Translations under genes and position numbers: made by a program
The notes under the pieces: model-generated
Seen by the model: only the letters and a program-made list of their open reading frames with translations
Told to the model about the DNA's origin: nothing
Database searches by the model: none
Assembly (NCBI GenBank): GCA_051650265.1
Contig: JBOFIR010000164.1
Location: forward strand, 1 to 14,785
Direction of reading: 5' to 3'
DNA: 14,785 nucleotides
Source: JBOFEH01 sp051650265
GTDB lineage: Bacteria; Bacillota; Clostridia; Lachnospirales; Cellulosilyticaceae
Shown here: one piece after another, positions 6,492-14,221 of the stretch
How the letters are laid out: every line of letters starts with the position of its first letter
Numbering within the stretch: the stretch's first letter is position 1

Positions 6492-7826
6492 ATGCAGAGT
6501 TTAAAATACTTACGCCAGATGGTTTTACGTTATTTGCCTCCGGGGGTACAGCTTTTACAAATTAAACCCTACTATGACTCTCCAAGCTTATTAGAGGGAG
6601 ATATTGATGGGGATGGGAATACTGAAGTGATAGTCGTTTATAATAATGAAAAAAGTAATTACATAGGAATACTTAAGAACTATGGAAGATATCTAGAGCT
6701 GATCTGGAATAGCAAGATCAATCTCGTAGAGCTTTCTGTATTTGAGATGGTGAGACTAAAAAAACAAGAAGGACAGTGTATTTTATTAGGAGGGAAAACA
6801 AAAGAAGAACAATCTATCGCCTATCTATTAGAATGGCAAAAGGGAAAACTCGGTTATATGCTTGAAGAAGGGATAGCCTTCGATAAGTTGTATTGTGAAG
6901 ATCTAGAACCAAAAGACGGGATCGATGAGCTTATTATATGGAAGCATAGTTATGAAGAGGCTTATGATGTCGCTATTTTTGTGTATGAAAATCATAGTTT
7001 GATTGAGACAGATTGCTATAATAAGGAATACTCCAAAAGGATGAAACAGTATTATACCTATCTTTATAAGAACTACCCACAAGATAGGATTTATCAAAAA
7101 TACTTGATTCAGGCACAGAAGGCGTGTCAGGAAGAGCTGGATGAAGAAGAATTTGAAGTAGATGAAGAGCAGTGCATGGATGGTACATTAGAGCTATTAA
7201 ACAGTATGGTGGGTTATATAGAGGAAGAGGATGTTGAGGAGAATATATGCTTGATCGGCAAAAAATATAGCGAAAATGAAGTGGAGTTTATCGAAAGTTT
7301 GAAGCTCAATTATACTACTGGGGAGCAGAGTAAATGGCATCTGATTGTATTAGCTGATGGTCCAGTTAGGGCGTGTAAACTTTTTTTAGGGGATTTCACT
7401 AAAAATGGGCGTGAGGACGTATTTGTTCAAATGCATGATGCACAAGAGCATTTGTGTGGGGGGATCTATGTACTTCAAGCAGGCATACTCCGTGAGATCT
7501 TGAGTTTGAGAAATATGGAAAAGCATGGGTATGAGGTGACATGTGGTGAGTCTGGATCAGTAGAAATCACAAGAAATAAGCAAAGAAAATTTATTTTAGA
7601 TACCTCGATGTTGAGTGGTACGCGAGAAGATGGTGGCGCTCAGATTGGCGCTGTGATCAAAGCATATGCTGTAGATGAAGAGCATTTAGAACAGTATACA
7701 TTATACTGTGTGTATCCAATTATATATAGTCAATCAAAGACGCTGATAGGCTACTTTGTAAGATGTTTGGGCTATGAAGACGGAGGATTTCAAGAGTATA
7801 AGGCCTATGTAACTTATAGATTATAA
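6492..7826 (+). CDS. FG-GAP/VCBS-like repeat protein with a calcium-loop motif
   Basis: A 444-residue soluble protein that I do not recognise by name. GDIDGDGNTEVIV (36-48) is a classic Asp-x-Asp-x-Asp-Gly calcium loop followed by a beta strand, as in FG-GAP/integrin-alpha blades. Two degenerate relatives follow: LEPKDGIDELII (138-149) and GDFTKNGREDVFV (300-312), each with a strand after it, which suggests propeller-like repeats. A Glu/Asp-rich segment (213-229) and a Tyr-rich segment (180-203) separate them. The N-terminus (MQSLKYLRQMVLRYLPPG) is amphipathic, not a clear signal peptide. Ribosome binding site AGGAGG lies at 6480-6485. It is flanked in one operon by two transthyretin-like genes, so a structural or calcium-binding role at the spore surface is an inference. 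Confidence 0.65.
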   Translation: MQSLKYLRQMVLRYLPPGVQLLQIKPYYDSPSLLEGDIDGDGNTEVIVVYNNEKSNYIGILKNYGRYLELIWNSKINLVELSVFEMVRLKKQEGQCILLGGKTKEEQSIAYLLEWQKGKLGYMLEEGIAFDKLYCEDLEPKDGIDELIIWKHSYEEAYDVAIFVYENHSLIETDCYNKEYSKRMKQYYTYLYKNYPQDRIYQKYLIQAQKACQEELDEEEFEVDEEQCMDGTLELLNSMVGYIEEEDVEENICLIGKKYSENEVEFIESLKLNYTTGEQSKWHLIVLADGPVRACKLFLGDFTKNGREDVFVQMHDAQEHLCGGIYVLQAGILREILSLRNMEKHGYEVTCGESGSVEITRNKQRKFILDTSMLSGTREDGGAQIGAVIKAYAVDEEHLEQYTLYCVYPIIYSQSKTLIGYFVRCLGYEDGGFQEYKAYVTYRL

Positions 7827-7898
7827 CATAAAAAGGAACCAAAACTCGTATATGGAATATAATGGTAACAAGGTAAGCGGGTTATTGGAGGGAGTAAG

Positions 7899-8441
7899 AT
7901 GAAGTATACTGGTTTTTTGAACGAAGTGAATAAGTTCACTGAGTATGAGCAAATAATAGGGACTTCACTAGATATTAGGAATCTCTACGAGGGTAGGGAT
8001 ATACACAAAGACCTACAAGTTGAACGTGTGATCGGAACAACAATTTTTGGGAGACTTAGTGACTGCCAAGGGCAACCGCTTGGTAATCAGATCGTTAAGC
8101 TTATTTGTAATTGCCAAAGTGATGATGGGGAGTATTTTAAAGTAGTAGATCAAGCACTTACGGATGCGAGTGGATGCTATCGGCTAGAAACTTACGGTGC
8201 AAAAGACGTGTATTATAATATTATTGTAGAGTGTGAGGCGCCTATTGTGGCAAATGTGGAGCCAGAGTCAATATCGGAAGAGGATGGGATATCAAGTCAA
8301 GAGAGAGTCATTCAGGCAGATACAGCGCATCAGATGAATGCTTATGTATATAGCCAGCCCCCTTCTCCCTATATGACACTTACCAAACAGTCAGCAGGAA
8401 AATTTTATGCAAATAATACGTATGCTTATACGAGATCATAA
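7899..8441 (+). CDS. Transthyretin-like domain protein with Ser/Tyr-rich tail
   Basis: A 180-residue protein. An N-terminal segment of about 48 residues is followed by a transthyretin-like domain with TTIFGRLSDCQGQPLGNQIVK, ALTDASGCYRLE and YYNIIV. This matches the pattern of the other three paralogues (for example VKIWGQ, TDPSGFYFFD, CYRIVV in the gene at 14205-14678). Several Cys residues (CNC, GCYR, ECEA) could form disulfides. The tail is Ser/Pro/Tyr-rich, ending AYTRS. There is no signal peptide or anchor. A GGAGGG site lies before ATG 7899. The 72-base gap from the previous gene holds no clear promoter, so it is probably in the same operon. It ends 5 bases before the shared terminator. 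Function unknown; structural role inferred. Confidence 0.7.
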   Translation: MKYTGFLNEVNKFTEYEQIIGTSLDIRNLYEGRDIHKDLQVERVIGTTIFGRLSDCQGQPLGNQIVKLICNCQSDDGEYFKVVDQALTDASGCYRLETYGAKDVYYNIIVECEAPIVANVEPESISEEDGISSQERVIQADTAHQMNAYVYSQPPSPYMTLTKQSAGKFYANNTYAYTRS

Positions 8442-8444
8442 TTG

Positions 8445-8497
8445 TGTTAACAAATAAGAGGAGATGCCCTGTCGGCATCTCCTCTTATTTGTTAACA
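8445..8497. terminator. Bidirectional terminator: perfect long inverted repeat between convergent operons
   Basis: Left arm 8446-8468 and right arm 8474-8496 are perfect 23-base reverse complements with a 5-base loop (CTGTC), extended by one more T-A pair at 8445/8497. The stem has a GC-rich core (GAGGAGATGCC) near the loop and AT-rich outer parts that supply a U-rich side in either direction. It begins just after the stop of the plus-strand gene and contains the stop codon (8492-8494) of the minus-strand gene, so it serves both. Confidence 0.9.
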
Positions 8498-9025
8498 TTC
8501 TGAATCACAGTCAGATAGGTCATCACAGTCGTAGTTATAATCCGTATCATAAGGCTGAGCGTAAGAAGTGTTTTGACCATAAGGCATAGGTGTGTCATAA
8601 GTAATAGGATCATTGTTGTAAGTAGGTTTGGTATGATTAGAGACAATAATTTCCTTGCCTGTAGTAGATTTTCCAACCAAAACTTTGTACCAAGCAATTT
8701 CGTCTGAACAGATATCAAATTGATAGAAGCCTTGGTGATTACTTGTGGTATGGGCAATACTAATATAATCTTTAGTATCTCCTTTACATACGATTTTAAC
8801 GAGTTTGATTTGTGCGTTAGCAACAGGTTCATTGTTACAGTTTACAATTTGTCCCCATAATCTGACAGAAGTGAATTGGGCAACAGTAACATCTGCACGA
8901 ATTTCTGCAGCACATGAGTTAGGATCAATATTGATTTCAATACTATTTCCAAGTGTAATGAGCTGTGGGTTCTTTGGTTTTGGGTTAGGGTTAGGTCTAT
9001 TATTTTGGGGTTTGTTATAAGGCAT
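8492..9025 (-). CDS. Transthyretin-like domain protein with Pro/Asn-rich head and Asp/Cys-rich tail
   Basis: A 177-residue protein in three parts. The head (1-20) is a Pro/Asn/Lys low-complexity segment (NNRPNPNPKPKNP). The central transthyretin-like domain runs over about 28-120 with VRLWGQIVN, HTTSNHQGFYQFDI and AWYKVLVGK; AWYKVLV is identical to the protein at 6235-6480. The tail is Tyr/Asp/Asn-rich and ends in a cluster with three Cys in the last 12 residues among Asp/Glu/Ser. The tail could form disulfide cross-links or bind metal (inference). No signal peptide or sortase motif. AGGAGGG precedes ATG 9025. The gene follows the large DUF11 gene by 24 bases and is the last of the minus-strand operon; its stop codon lies in the terminator hairpin. 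Confidence 0.75.
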   Translation of the reverse strand: MPYNKPQNNRPNPNPKPKNPQLITLGNSIEINIDPNSCAAEIRADVTVAQFTSVRLWGQIVNCNNEPVANAQIKLVKIVCKGDTKDYISIAHTTSNHQGFYQFDICSDEIAWYKVLVGKSTTGKEIIVSNHTKPTYNNDPITYDTPMPYGQNTSYAQPYDTDYNYDCDDLSDCDSEC

Positions 9026-9049
9026 CTAAAAATCCCTCCTAAAATCTAT

Positions 9050-12000
9050 TTATTTAATATAAGCAATTGCCAGTATAGAGGCATTTGCAAAAAATGAACG
9101 ATTATTAATGAGTTTGAAACACACGTTTTGAAGTGTTGCATTAATGTGGATATGTGAATGTACAGGAAAATCCTCAGGTAAGATGATAAAAGTGCTAAAT
9201 GGTAAAGTATGATAGCTAGAATAGATGGAATGAGCCGCTTCATTAGATACATATTCTGCAGTGAGCTCAAGAATACCATGAAAAACAAGATTGTGGCTTG
9301 TAAGTTTTTGATTATCTATGGAAGTGGCTACAGGGCTCTTGATCACATAGTGTTTAAGCAGGTGAATATTGCCAGATATTAAGTTAATTGTCTCCAAATC
9401 AGGTTTAAGATCTGAGATCTCGAAGTAGTTTGAGGTCTCAAATTGCTTGAAAGTTGACAAGGCAAGAGGAATAGCAAGGTCTAGTACATTGGATTGGCCG
9501 TACTTGATGGTATGATCATGTGAGGTATAAGAAAATTGTGTCATAAGTGTACTAGAAAGATTATCAAGAGGGTAATAATGTTCAGATATTTTTTGTGCAT
9601 AACTAATCATTAAGGTGTTGCTTGGAGAGAGTGAACCCATGTTAATTCCCTGATTGAGATCAACGCTATTGATGAGTTTATCATTCAGTTTAAAACTACT
9701 TTCTGCTAATTCGTAAGCAGCAGAATCGTTACGCAGGATGAGGTTAAATACAGGGGTGTCACCAGTGTTTTGAATACGCAAAGTATAGCAAATCTCATCA
9801 TTGAGAAAGGCAATAGACTGATGGATGTTTCCACTGATTTCAATGGAGACATAGTGGAGTGTAAGTGAACAAGTGTTACTTGTCGTACGGCCTGTTTTCA
9901 TAGGTTTGATACTATTAAAGCCATAAGTGTAATAAGCAGACAATGCGCAGTCAATTTGCTTGGAAACTTTGGCAATCACGCTCACTTCAAAAGTGACTGT
10001 AGTAGAGACATTTACTCCCAAATCTTTAAGGTTAATACCACTAATAATAGAAGCATCTGTGTGTGGCTGCCCATCGATCATTACAGAACGGGGCATGAAT
10101 TTGAGTTCAGGTGTCAATAAATCCTGGAGGAGTACTTCGTTGAGTGTAACAGTACCTGTATTGGTAAGGTGTAATGTATAGGTGATCACTTCCCCAATTG
10201 TTGCTTCAGATGTTGAAAGGTGGCAGCTTATATGAAGACCTGCATCGGTGACAAATACATCACTACTGCTACTTATTGGGACAGAGATTTCGCGTAGAGT
10301 CTCTGATTGCGGAAGATTAAGTGTGAAGATCCCTGTGGATGAGGAGTCACTAGAGGTGTTTTGGGGAAGGCGCCCGAGTGCTTTGAGCTGAACAACAACT
10401 GTTTTTGAACTATGGGAAGGTAGTTTGCCTATGGCAAGGCCAGAAGTAAGTGTACTAGTGAGTAAGCGGTCGTCACAGTTAATCTCCAATATTTCAAAGA
10501 TAGAGGGGAGTGTATCTTGAATGACGACTTGTGAAGCGAGCAGGTCACTATGGTTGGTGACAGTAAACGTATACGTAAAGATTTCACCGAGTGAGACGCT
10601 AGATTTGTTGGGCGTTTTTGTAATTTCTAGTTTTGGGTGGTGTACTTTCAATAAGTGTTTTGCAGATTTGATAGATTTGGACTGGGTAAGTCTAGCAAGT
10701 TCATAGTCATAATCGATTTTAAATAGGGATTCTAGTGTTGTAGAACTGGGTGAATCTAGGATTTTGGCTGTAAAGTGAATACTGACATTGGTATGAGGTG
10801 CAAGTAGATCTAGTGAGTAGCCAGAAATAAAGTTGGTGTAAACAGGTTGGTCATTGACATGAAAGTCATTTTGATAACTTAAGAGTGAAGCAAGTCTAGG
10901 GTAGAGCCGGATGTTTTTGAGCGGTAAGGTGCCGGTATTTTTGAGTAGGATTTTGAAGGTGACGACATCACCAGATAGGGCATCCAAGTGATCGGTATCA
11001 AATTCAGCAATAAGTTCAGGATTATGCACCGCAGTAACGACTATTGGTGTTGATTTTGAACGCGTATGACGGTCATTTGCTATTGTGTTTTCATAGGAAT
11101 ATTCAACTTTACAGGAGGCATCGATTTGTGTAAGCATCGCGCTTGTAGTACATTGAAAACTAAGTGTGCTTTCTTCCCCAGGGGCAAGTGGATCAAGGGA
11201 GACACTAATACCAACATCGGTCATCGGTGTGTGAATATCATGGGTAATGACAGAACCCGGTATAAAATAACAACCAAAAGGTAGCAGGTTGCTAGCGATA
11301 ATTTGAGTAAGCGGAACGGATCCTGTATTTTTTAAAAAGAGAGAATAAGTAATGATATCATCAGGGGTTACTTCACGGCTATTGGGTTCTAACCTCATAG
11401 AGAGATCTACTAATAGGGTAGAGATCACAACATGGATATCGGTATAGAGTGTGCTGATGGAAGAAGTGCAGCGGATGATAAAAGCATCCTCGCCCACATA
11501 ATCCACGGCAGGGGTATAAGACCATTTACCAGAAGAGGGATGAACGGAGGCACTGCCTGATTGAGGTGTTTTTAAGAGTGCAAAATGCAGTGTACCGCCA
11601 CTAGGGTCTTCGAGCATACATGTATGGGAAGTATTTTGGTTACAGTAGCAGACTTCATAGAGATGGTCTTCACCAGAAGGTGGAAGTCCTGTAATGTTGA
11701 AAGGAAAGTCTATGACGTCACCATCAGAGGCAGGTCCTAAGGTGCGCGTATCAAGAGATGCGCTATCTGTATTGGTATTTGCCAACAAATCTGTTGTAAG
11801 GCGTAGCCTACAGTAAGTTTGACCAATTAGGATGGGTGTGGTTGATGAACGGGTAAAGGTAAGTGAAGCATAGTAAGGTGCATCTAATTGGTTTGGAATA
11901 GTAATGGGTGCAATAGCCTCTGCACCTTCAAAAACACCATTTTGATTGAGATCAAGCCAGCCATACAAATAGGCATCTTGGCCAGTACGATTAATAACAG

Positions 12001-13285
12001 GAATTTCTAATGTATAAGTAGAGTCAGTAATTAAGAAGGGCGGTGGGTCTAGGTGAAAAGGCTCTGTAGAAGTATCGCCAAAATTGAGAATGTTGGTGAT
12101 GCCATGACGTGGGCCATTACTAGCTAGGGAGGTGCTATAGTCCCCTGGGGCATTCGTTTGTGATAAGTCAGGTGCATTTCCTAATTGAAGATAGAGTGGT
12201 ACACTATTAGATCTTGCACCACCACTTAGATACGGTGTATGAAGTGTTGTAAATACTTCAGCAACGGCTTTGTGATCTGAGAGTGTGATACGGTAAAGTG
12301 CCTGTGAATGCTCAAATATACAATAAAGATTACCGACGTAATCAAATAAAATAGTATGATTGCGTGCAAGGGGTGTTCCTGTAGTCATGAGAGGCTTATG
12401 TATGCCAGTTAAAGGGTCAATACATAGGATACAGCCATCACTATTAATGGCATATAAAAGGTGATTGGTGGGATGAAAGGCCCACGTTTGTAATGCTAAA
12501 GGAGAAATGGGAAACCCTATCTCGTAAGATGATTGCTTGGCATCACTAGTAGGACAAACAAGCTGCATATAAAGAGGGGAATCATAGCGTAGATTTACAA
12601 TATAAAAGTCTAGATCCTGTGATTTATAGAGATAAAGTTCGCCATTGTCACTAATTGCACTGGCAGTATAATTTTTCTTTGGAAGGTTTGGAATATCATA
12701 TAAAGTGACAAATCCAGAAGGTGTTAGTTTGAAGATCTGGTGAGTAGTTGGGGTATAGCCATAGATAAAATGATCAAAGGGGTTATAACTCATCGCACGA
12801 TAATCGCCGGGATGAGTAAGTTTTGTTATAAGTGAGGTGTTGCCTGTAACCAGGTCAAGGCTATAAAGCTGTTTGCCGTCGGGATCTACTTGATAAGCTA
12901 AAGGAGATGCATCAAATGGATCTAGGAAGTCATGCCCAAAATAAAAATGATTGATAACCAAGTCATTATGTACTTGTTCCTGAGCAATAGAAAACGTATA
13001 TTGTCTTGGAGTTGTAAGGCTATTATAACCAAATGGGCCAAAAAGAGAAGTAGGAATAGGCTGATTCTCTTTTTGAGGGGTAACAATTTCATAAAGTATA
13101 TAGTTACCAGGGAGATAGAGATCTTTAAAGATAAACTCACCAGAGGGATTGGTCGTTGTAGTAAGGTATTCTTGGTTGGGGAGTTGTAGTAAAATAACTA
13201 CCCCAGCTATCCCTGAGCATTCTGGAGAGTAAGAGCCAGTATGCAGCGTATCATGAAATACAATTCCTTTAATTGTAGCATACAT
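9050..13285 (-). CDS. Large multidomain surface protein with five DUF11-like repeats and a C-terminal SPOCS domain
   Basis: A 1411-residue protein. Domains in order: SdrD-B/CNA-B-like (1-110; IKGIVFHD, TNPSGEFIFKDL, LPGNYILYE); a repetitive propeller-like part (about 125-360; ISDNGELYLY, TNHLLYAIN, VGNLYCIF; DUF6923-like); GEVED-like (about 365-537; YGWLDLNQNGVFEGAEA); cadherin/Big-like (about 540-622; SGKWSYTPAVDYVGEDAF); five DUF11-like repeats of about 125 residues (627-1267; ITYSLFLKNTG, VTFKILLKNTG, ITYTLHLTNTG and similar); a C-terminal SPOCS-like domain (about 1297-1411; VFHGILELTAEYVS, LPFSTFIILP). There is no signal peptide, LPxTG or membrane segment, unusual for DUF11 adhesins but fitting a protein made in the mother cell. 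ATG 13285 has AAAGGAG 10 bases upstream; an in-frame GTG at 13294 is only 1 base from it. Ser/Thr-rich composition makes it a candidate glycosylation substrate (inference). Confidence 0.88.
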   Translation of the reverse strand: MYATIKGIVFHDTLHTGSYSPECSGIAGVVILLQLPNQEYLTTTTNPSGEFIFKDLYLPGNYILYEIVTPQKENQPIPTSLFGPFGYNSLTTPRQYTFSIAQEQVHNDLVINHFYFGHDFLDPFDASPLAYQVDPDGKQLYSLDLVTGNTSLITKLTHPGDYRAMSYNPFDHFIYGYTPTTHQIFKLTPSGFVTLYDIPNLPKKNYTASAISDNGELYLYKSQDLDFYIVNLRYDSPLYMQLVCPTSDAKQSSYEIGFPISPLALQTWAFHPTNHLLYAINSDGCILCIDPLTGIHKPLMTTGTPLARNHTILFDYVGNLYCIFEHSQALYRITLSDHKAVAEVFTTLHTPYLSGGARSNSVPLYLQLGNAPDLSQTNAPGDYSTSLASNGPRHGITNILNFGDTSTEPFHLDPPPFLITDSTYTLEIPVINRTGQDAYLYGWLDLNQNGVFEGAEAIAPITIPNQLDAPYYASLTFTRSSTTPILIGQTYCRLRLTTDLLANTNTDSASLDTRTLGPASDGDVIDFPFNITGLPPSGEDHLYEVCYCNQNTSHTCMLEDPSGGTLHFALLKTPQSGSASVHPSSGKWSYTPAVDYVGEDAFIIRCTSSISTLYTDIHVVISTLLVDLSMRLEPNSREVTPDDIITYSLFLKNTGSVPLTQIIASNLLPFGCYFIPGSVITHDIHTPMTDVGISVSLDPLAPGEESTLSFQCTTSAMLTQIDASCKVEYSYENTIANDRHTRSKSTPIVVTAVHNPELIAEFDTDHLDALSGDVVTFKILLKNTGTLPLKNIRLYPRLASLLSYQNDFHVNDQPVYTNFISGYSLDLLAPHTNVSIHFTAKILDSPSSTTLESLFKIDYDYELARLTQSKSIKSAKHLLKVHHPKLEITKTPNKSSVSLGEIFTYTFTVTNHSDLLASQVVIQDTLPSIFEILEINCDDRLLTSTLTSGLAIGKLPSHSSKTVVVQLKALGRLPQNTSSDSSSTGIFTLNLPQSETLREISVPISSSSDVFVTDAGLHISCHLSTSEATIGEVITYTLHLTNTGTVTLNEVLLQDLLTPELKFMPRSVMIDGQPHTDASIISGINLKDLGVNVSTTVTFEVSVIAKVSKQIDCALSAYYTYGFNSIKPMKTGRTTSNTCSLTLHYVSIEISGNIHQSIAFLNDEICYTLRIQNTGDTPVFNLILRNDSAAYELAESSFKLNDKLINSVDLNQGINMGSLSPSNTLMISYAQKISEHYYPLDNLSSTLMTQFSYTSHDHTIKYGQSNVLDLAIPLALSTFKQFETSNYFEISDLKPDLETINLISGNIHLLKHYVIKSPVATSIDNQKLTSHNLVFHGILELTAEYVSNEAAHSIYSSYHTLPFSTFIILPEDFPVHSHIHINATLQNVCFKLINNRSFFANASILAIAYIK
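9485..11407 (-). repeat. Five tandem DUF11-like domain repeats within the large protein
   Basis: Each unit of about 125 residues has a strand of the type hTYxLhhxNTGxxxL followed by a turn such as LxDLLxxxLxF and a GhxLxxLxP block. Signature positions (from ATG 13285) are near residues 645-657, 775-787, 903-912, 1034-1044 and 1164-1174. Units are diverged at the DNA level, so the duplication is old. The third unit has lost the NTG (NHSD instead). Confidence 0.8.
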
Positions 13286-13311
13286 AAGGTACACACTCCT
13301 TTATAGAGAAT

Positions 13312-13764
13312 TTAACGTAGTGTTAGGGTCATCAATAAGAGTGATACTTGGTGAATTGTCCGAGTATCGGCTGCTTTGGGATGAACATGTTCGATTGAAG
13401 GGTGGATTGTGAAATTTCCAGATTTAATAACAGCGAGGGTATCTAAACCACCAACTTGTTGTGGCAGAACAATAGATAAGCTTCGCATAGAGGTGTAATG
13501 AATGGAGTGGACAGTTTCAGTAGAGGTATGGGACATATAAGTAAGTTTTTCGGTGAGCGACAGATTCACAACGAGTGTGATGCCTGAGAGATGTTGCCCT
13601 TCATAGGATAAGCCTTGTGGAGTCTCTACAAAACTATAGTCAATTACAGTAGGGACGATTACTGTATCCAAAATACGTGAGAGATCAGGTTTGTGAGGCG
13701 GTAGTGACAAGATCTCAAATGCGGATGATTCTGAAACGTAATGTTTGTAAGGTTCTAAACGCAT
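13312..13764 (-). CDS. Small single-domain SPOCS (DUF3794-like) protein
   Basis: A 150-residue protein with a short N-terminal segment and one SPOCS-like domain over about 35-150. Recognised features are a hydrophobic strand after EGQHLSGITLVVNLSL, the tyrosine strand KLTYMS, the VHSIHY motif with the following SLSIVLP strand, the acidic-aromatic IHPSIEHVH, and the final RTIHQVSLLLMTLTL strand. SPOCS domains occur in SipL and SpoVID-type coat morphogenetic proteins, where they mediate assembly on the spore surface. This protein lacks the LysM domain and length of SipL. Ribosome binding site AAAGGAGG precedes ATG 13764. It lies 13 bases after the other small SPOCS gene and 26 bases before the DUF11 gene. 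Role inferred: base or adaptor of a spore-surface structure. The domain call rests on pattern recall without a profile search. Confidence 0.75.
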   Translation of the reverse strand: MRLEPYKHYVSESSAFEILSLPPHKPDLSRILDTVIVPTVIDYSFVETPQGLSYEGQHLSGITLVVNLSLTEKLTYMSHTSTETVHSIHYTSMRSLSIVLPQQVGGLDTLAVIKSGNFTIHPSIEHVHPKAADTRTIHQVSLLLMTLTLR

Positions 13765-13777
13765 AGTATGCCTCCTT

Positions 13778-14221
13778 TCAACCTAATTGGACTGTAAGCA
13801 ATATGAGCGCATTATGATAAAGTGTTCTAGGGGAAAGCGTGTGAGAAAAAATATCTTGGACAATAATAGATGGGAAGAGATGCATCGTATGAGAAATTGT
13901 ATTTGGAAGGCTAATATAGTCACCGAAGTGTAAGAAATGATCGCCAAAGAATAAGGAGTATCTAGGATCAGCGGTAGCATATTGAAATGAAAATTTGATC
14001 ACCCCACAAATAACGGCTTTATAACTATTGTTCACCTCAACGATTTCTGAAGATGTAATGGAGGTGGTTGTGGTAACGGTTATGAGGTCTGCCATATCAG
14101 GGAAATTCGGAAGTAGAGAGAATTGGCCGTTGCAAGTAAGTACTTTGAAATAGGGGGTTGTTAATTTTTTTGGGGACTCAATACCTATATATTTGATGAA
14201 CTCATTAGATTTTGTATTCAT
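13778..14221 (-). CDS. Second small SPOCS-like protein
   Basis: A 147-residue protein. An N-terminal region of about 65 residues contains a Thr-rich stretch (TVTTTTSITSS, 48-58). A SPOCS-like domain covers about 65-147: YKAVICGVIKFSFQYA, then DYISLP, PSIIVQDIFSH, and the final strand SPRTLYHNALILLTVQL. This ending parallels RTIHQVSLLLMTLTL in the neighbouring SPOCS protein and NRSFFANASILAIAYI in the large protein. The VHS motif is not conserved. ATG 14221 is chosen because AAGGAGG lies 5 bases upstream and the start overlaps the end of the upstream gene by 17 bases, typical of coupling. The frame is open further upstream to 14356, but that part is inside the upstream gene and its hydrophobic stretch is an out-of-frame artefact. 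Function unknown beyond likely spore-surface association. Confidence 0.72.
   Translation of the reverse strand: MNTKSNEFIKYIGIESPKKLTTPYFKVLTCNGQFSLLPNFPDMADLITVTTTTSITSSEIVEVNNSYKAVICGVIKFSFQYATADPRYSLFFGDHFLHFGDYISLPNTISHTMHLFPSIIVQDIFSHTLSPRTLYHNALILLTVQLG

Noticed and set aside
7827..7898. TATAAT at 7858-7863 as a vegetative promoter before the third gene of the plus-strand structural operon
   Set aside because: No -35 resembling TTGACA is present 16-18 bases upstream, and CATA at 7827 has no AC at the required distance. Too weak to list as a feature.
9960..11284. Open frames on the plus strand opposite the DUF11 gene, and other overlapping short frames
   Set aside because: They lie antisense to long, domain-rich coding sequence, have no ribosome binding sites, and show no recognisable motifs.
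13286..13294. GTG at 13294 as the start of the large DUF11 protein
   Set aside because: The AAAGGAG site is only 1 base from this GTG but 10 bases from the ATG at 13285, which is a workable distance.
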